A stretch of DNA of 64,000 bases from the NCBI RefSeq assembly GCF_003568845.1, contig NZ_CP030126.1, forward strand, positions 2,507,001-2,571,000, written 5' to 3'. How positions within the stretch are numbered: position 1 is the first letter of the stretch; each line of letters opens with the position of its first letter. The DNA is from Indioceanicola profundi. GTDB lineage: Bacteria; Pseudomonadota; Alphaproteobacteria; Azospirillales; Azospirillaceae. The position numbers were made by a program, and so were the translations under genes. Positions 62,705 to 64,000 of the stretch are shown here, piece by piece. The notes beneath the pieces are model-generated. The model saw only the letters and a program-made list of their open reading frames with translations. It had not been told where the DNA came from and did no database searches.

Positions 62705-63955
62705 TCAGGACACGCTGTCCTTCATCAGCCGGTCCAGATGCTGGCGGATATGCGCGGCCTCCGCCGCCGTGTTGGCCAGCGCGATAGCGCGGTCGAACGC
62801 CTCCCTCGCCCCCCCCGCCCGGCCGAGCTGGAGCAGCAGCGCGCCCCTGACGCCGAAGAAATTGAAATAGCCGGACAGTTTGGACGCCAGCGGCTCCACC
62901 ATGTCGAGCGCGGCCTGCGGTCCCCGCGCCTTCGCCACCGCCACGGCCCGGTTCAGCGTGACGACGGGGGAGGGCTGCATGCGCTCCAGCGCGCCGTAGA
63001 GCAGATCGATCTGCGCCCAGTCCGTATCCTCCGCGCGGGCCGCGCGGGCATGCAGGGCGGCGATGGCGGCCTGGATCTGGTAGGGGCCGGGCGTGCGGTG
63101 GCGCATGGCCTTGTCGATCAGGGCCAGGGCCTCGGCGATCGGCTTGGGATTCCACCGGCTGCGGTCCTGGTCCTCCAGCAGGATGATGTTGCCATCCGTG
63201 TCGAACCGGGCCGGTGCGCGGGAATGCTGGATCAGCATCAGCGCCGCAAGCCCCATGATCTCCGGCTCCGCCGGGAACAGGCGCAGCAGCAGCCGGGCCA
63301 GCCGGATCGCCTCGTCGCACAGGGGCGCGCGGGCCGCCACCGCCTCCCCCGTCGCGGAATAGCCCTCGTTGAACAGCAGGTAGATCATGGCGGCAACGGC
63401 CCCCAGCCGCTCCGCCCGGTCCACCGCCCCCGGCGCTTCGAAGGGCACGCCGGCCCCGCCGATGCGGGACTTGGCACGGGTGATGCGCTGTTCCATGGCG
63501 CTCTCCCCCACCAGGAAGGCGCGGGCGATCTGGCGGACGGACAGGCCGCAGACGATGCGCAGGGCCAGCGCGATCTGCTGGGTGGCCGGCAGCTCCGGAT
63601 GGCAGCAGATGAAAAGCAGGCGCAGGACGTCGTCGCGGTAGCGGTCGCCATCCATCCGCTCGGCGATCTCGGCTTCCGCATCCTCCAGGTTGGACAGCGC
63701 CTCCTCCGGCGGAAGTGCCGTCTGCCGGCTGCCGCGGCGCACCTGGTCCAAGGCGACGTTGCGGCCGACGAAGATCAGCCAGGCCGCCGGATCGCGCGGC
63801 GGTCCGTTCTGCGGCCAGTGCTTCAGCGCCCGCAGGCAGGCCTCCTGGAATGCCTCCTCCGCCGCGTCCAGGTCGCGGAAGTAGCAGAGCAAGGCCCCCA
63901 CCGCCTGGGGCCGGGCCGCCGTCAGCGCGGCGTCGATCCAGGCGGGGTCGGTCAT
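62705..63955 (-). CDS. ECF42-type RNA polymerase sigma factor with C-terminal TPR-like domain
   Basis: A 416-residue sigma factor. Region 2 (about 10-85) has AEEAFQEACLRALKHWP and PAAWLIFVGRNVALDQVRR; region 4 (about 110-170) has QQIALALRIVCGLSVRQIARAFLVGESAMEQRITRAKSRI. The long C-terminal part (about 180-416) is the helical extension of the ECF42 group, with the conserved DRSRWNPKPIAEALALIDKA and NRAVAVAKARGP motifs. ECF42 genes usually stand beside a DGPF/YCII gene and no anti-sigma gene, as here. The start overlaps the stop of the upstream partial gene by an ATGA. Confidence 0.95.
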   Translation of the reverse strand: MTDPAWIDAALTAARPQAVGALLCYFRDLDAAEEAFQEACLRALKHWPQNGPPRDPAAWLIFVGRNVALDQVRRGSRQTALPPEEALSNLEDAEAEIAERMDGDRYRDDVLRLLFICCHPELPATQQIALALRIVCGLSVRQIARAFLVGESAMEQRITRAKSRIGGAGVPFEAPGAVDRAERLGAVAAMIYLLFNEGYSATGEAVAARAPLCDEAIRLARLLLRLFPAEPEIMGLAALMLIQHSRAPARFDTDGNIILLEDQDRSRWNPKPIAEALALIDKAMRHRTPGPYQIQAAIAALHARAARAEDTDWAQIDLLYGALERMQPSPVVTLNRAVAVAKARGPQAALDMVEPLASKLSGYFNFFGVRGALLLQLGRAGGAREAFDRAIALANTAAEAAHIRQHLDRLMKDSVS

Positions 63956-64000
63956 GGCGCGGGCTGTCCGGGGAAGAACAGGCCGATGGGCCGGATCTCA
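63952..64000 (-). CDS. YCII/DGPF-type protein, C-terminal end only (cut by window edge)
   Basis: On the minus strand a frame from the window edge reads EIRPIGLFFPGQPAP and stops at a TGA that overlaps the sigma-factor ATG. An EVRPI-like ending just before an ECF42 sigma gene is what DGPF/YCII proteins show. Only about 15 residues are visible, so the call rests on context. Confidence 0.5.
   Translation of the reverse strand, partial: EIRPIGLFFPGQPAP

Overview
The window is 64 kb of G+C-rich, densely coding bacterial chromosome, with strong third-position G/C bias and long antisense shadow frames. The gene content points to an alphaproteobacterium, most likely a Rhodospirillales/Azospirillaceae-type organism. 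The reasons are two HWE-family histidine kinases, an Atu4866-like small protein, a LapG-type cysteine proteinase, an ECF42-type sigma factor and many Tat- or Sec-exported oxidoreductases. The taxon is an inference from gene families. I saw no rRNA, tRNA, CRISPR array, insertion sequence or phage gene; it reads as ordinary chromosome with an accessory, catabolic and stress flavour.

Layout. 1-4.2 kb: an aldo/keto reductase cut by the window edge, a PRISE-like SDR, hflX and a secreted Gly/Thr/Ser-rich repeat protein closed by a strong terminator. 4.2-6.3 kb: a secreted esterase, a membrane-anchored LapG-like proteinase, an intergenic region that looks like a small-RNA locus, and a small HTH-like protein. 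6.3-11.7 kb (minus strand): a c-type cytochrome, a Tat-exported flavin amine oxidase, a TonB-dependent receptor and a secreted RidA, read here as one periplasmic amine-oxidation system. 12.2-17.2 kb: an HWE kinase, an N-acetylglucosamine kinase-like protein with nagA, and an outer-membrane barrel. 17.5-24.9 kb: a large MscS channel, gloA, a conserved membrane protein behind a perfect CRP-type site, a lipoprotein hydrolase next to mlaA, a Crp/Fnr regulator and a lone receiver protein.

25-38.9 kb: a PfpI/DJ-1 protein, an acidic periplasmic protein, a two-subunit Tat-exported molybdenum hydroxylase, and two RND efflux adaptor/pump pairs separated by a TetR gene whose intergenic region carries a perfect dyad. 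39-48.6 kb: three more sensor kinases (an HWE-receiver hybrid, a HisKA_2 kinase and a HisKA-receiver hybrid), with a small membrane protein, a patatin-like phospholipase and a DUF2971 protein between them.

48.8-64 kb is a redox and detoxification island: LysR with MFS and aldo/keto reductase; an esterase, small periplasmic protein, ohr and ohrR run; an FMN reductase; alpha/beta hydrolase; epimerase with divergent LysR; LysR, SDR, Atu4866-like and SDR; and a YCII (partial), ECF42 sigma, VOC and AHSA1 run at the right edge.

The most interesting systems are the periplasmic amine oxidase/cytochrome c/TonB receptor/RidA cluster, the candidate sRNA at about 5.9 kb, the extended ohr transcription unit with two ATTGCGC-type dyads, and the pairing of an outer-membrane lipoprotein hydrolase with MlaA.
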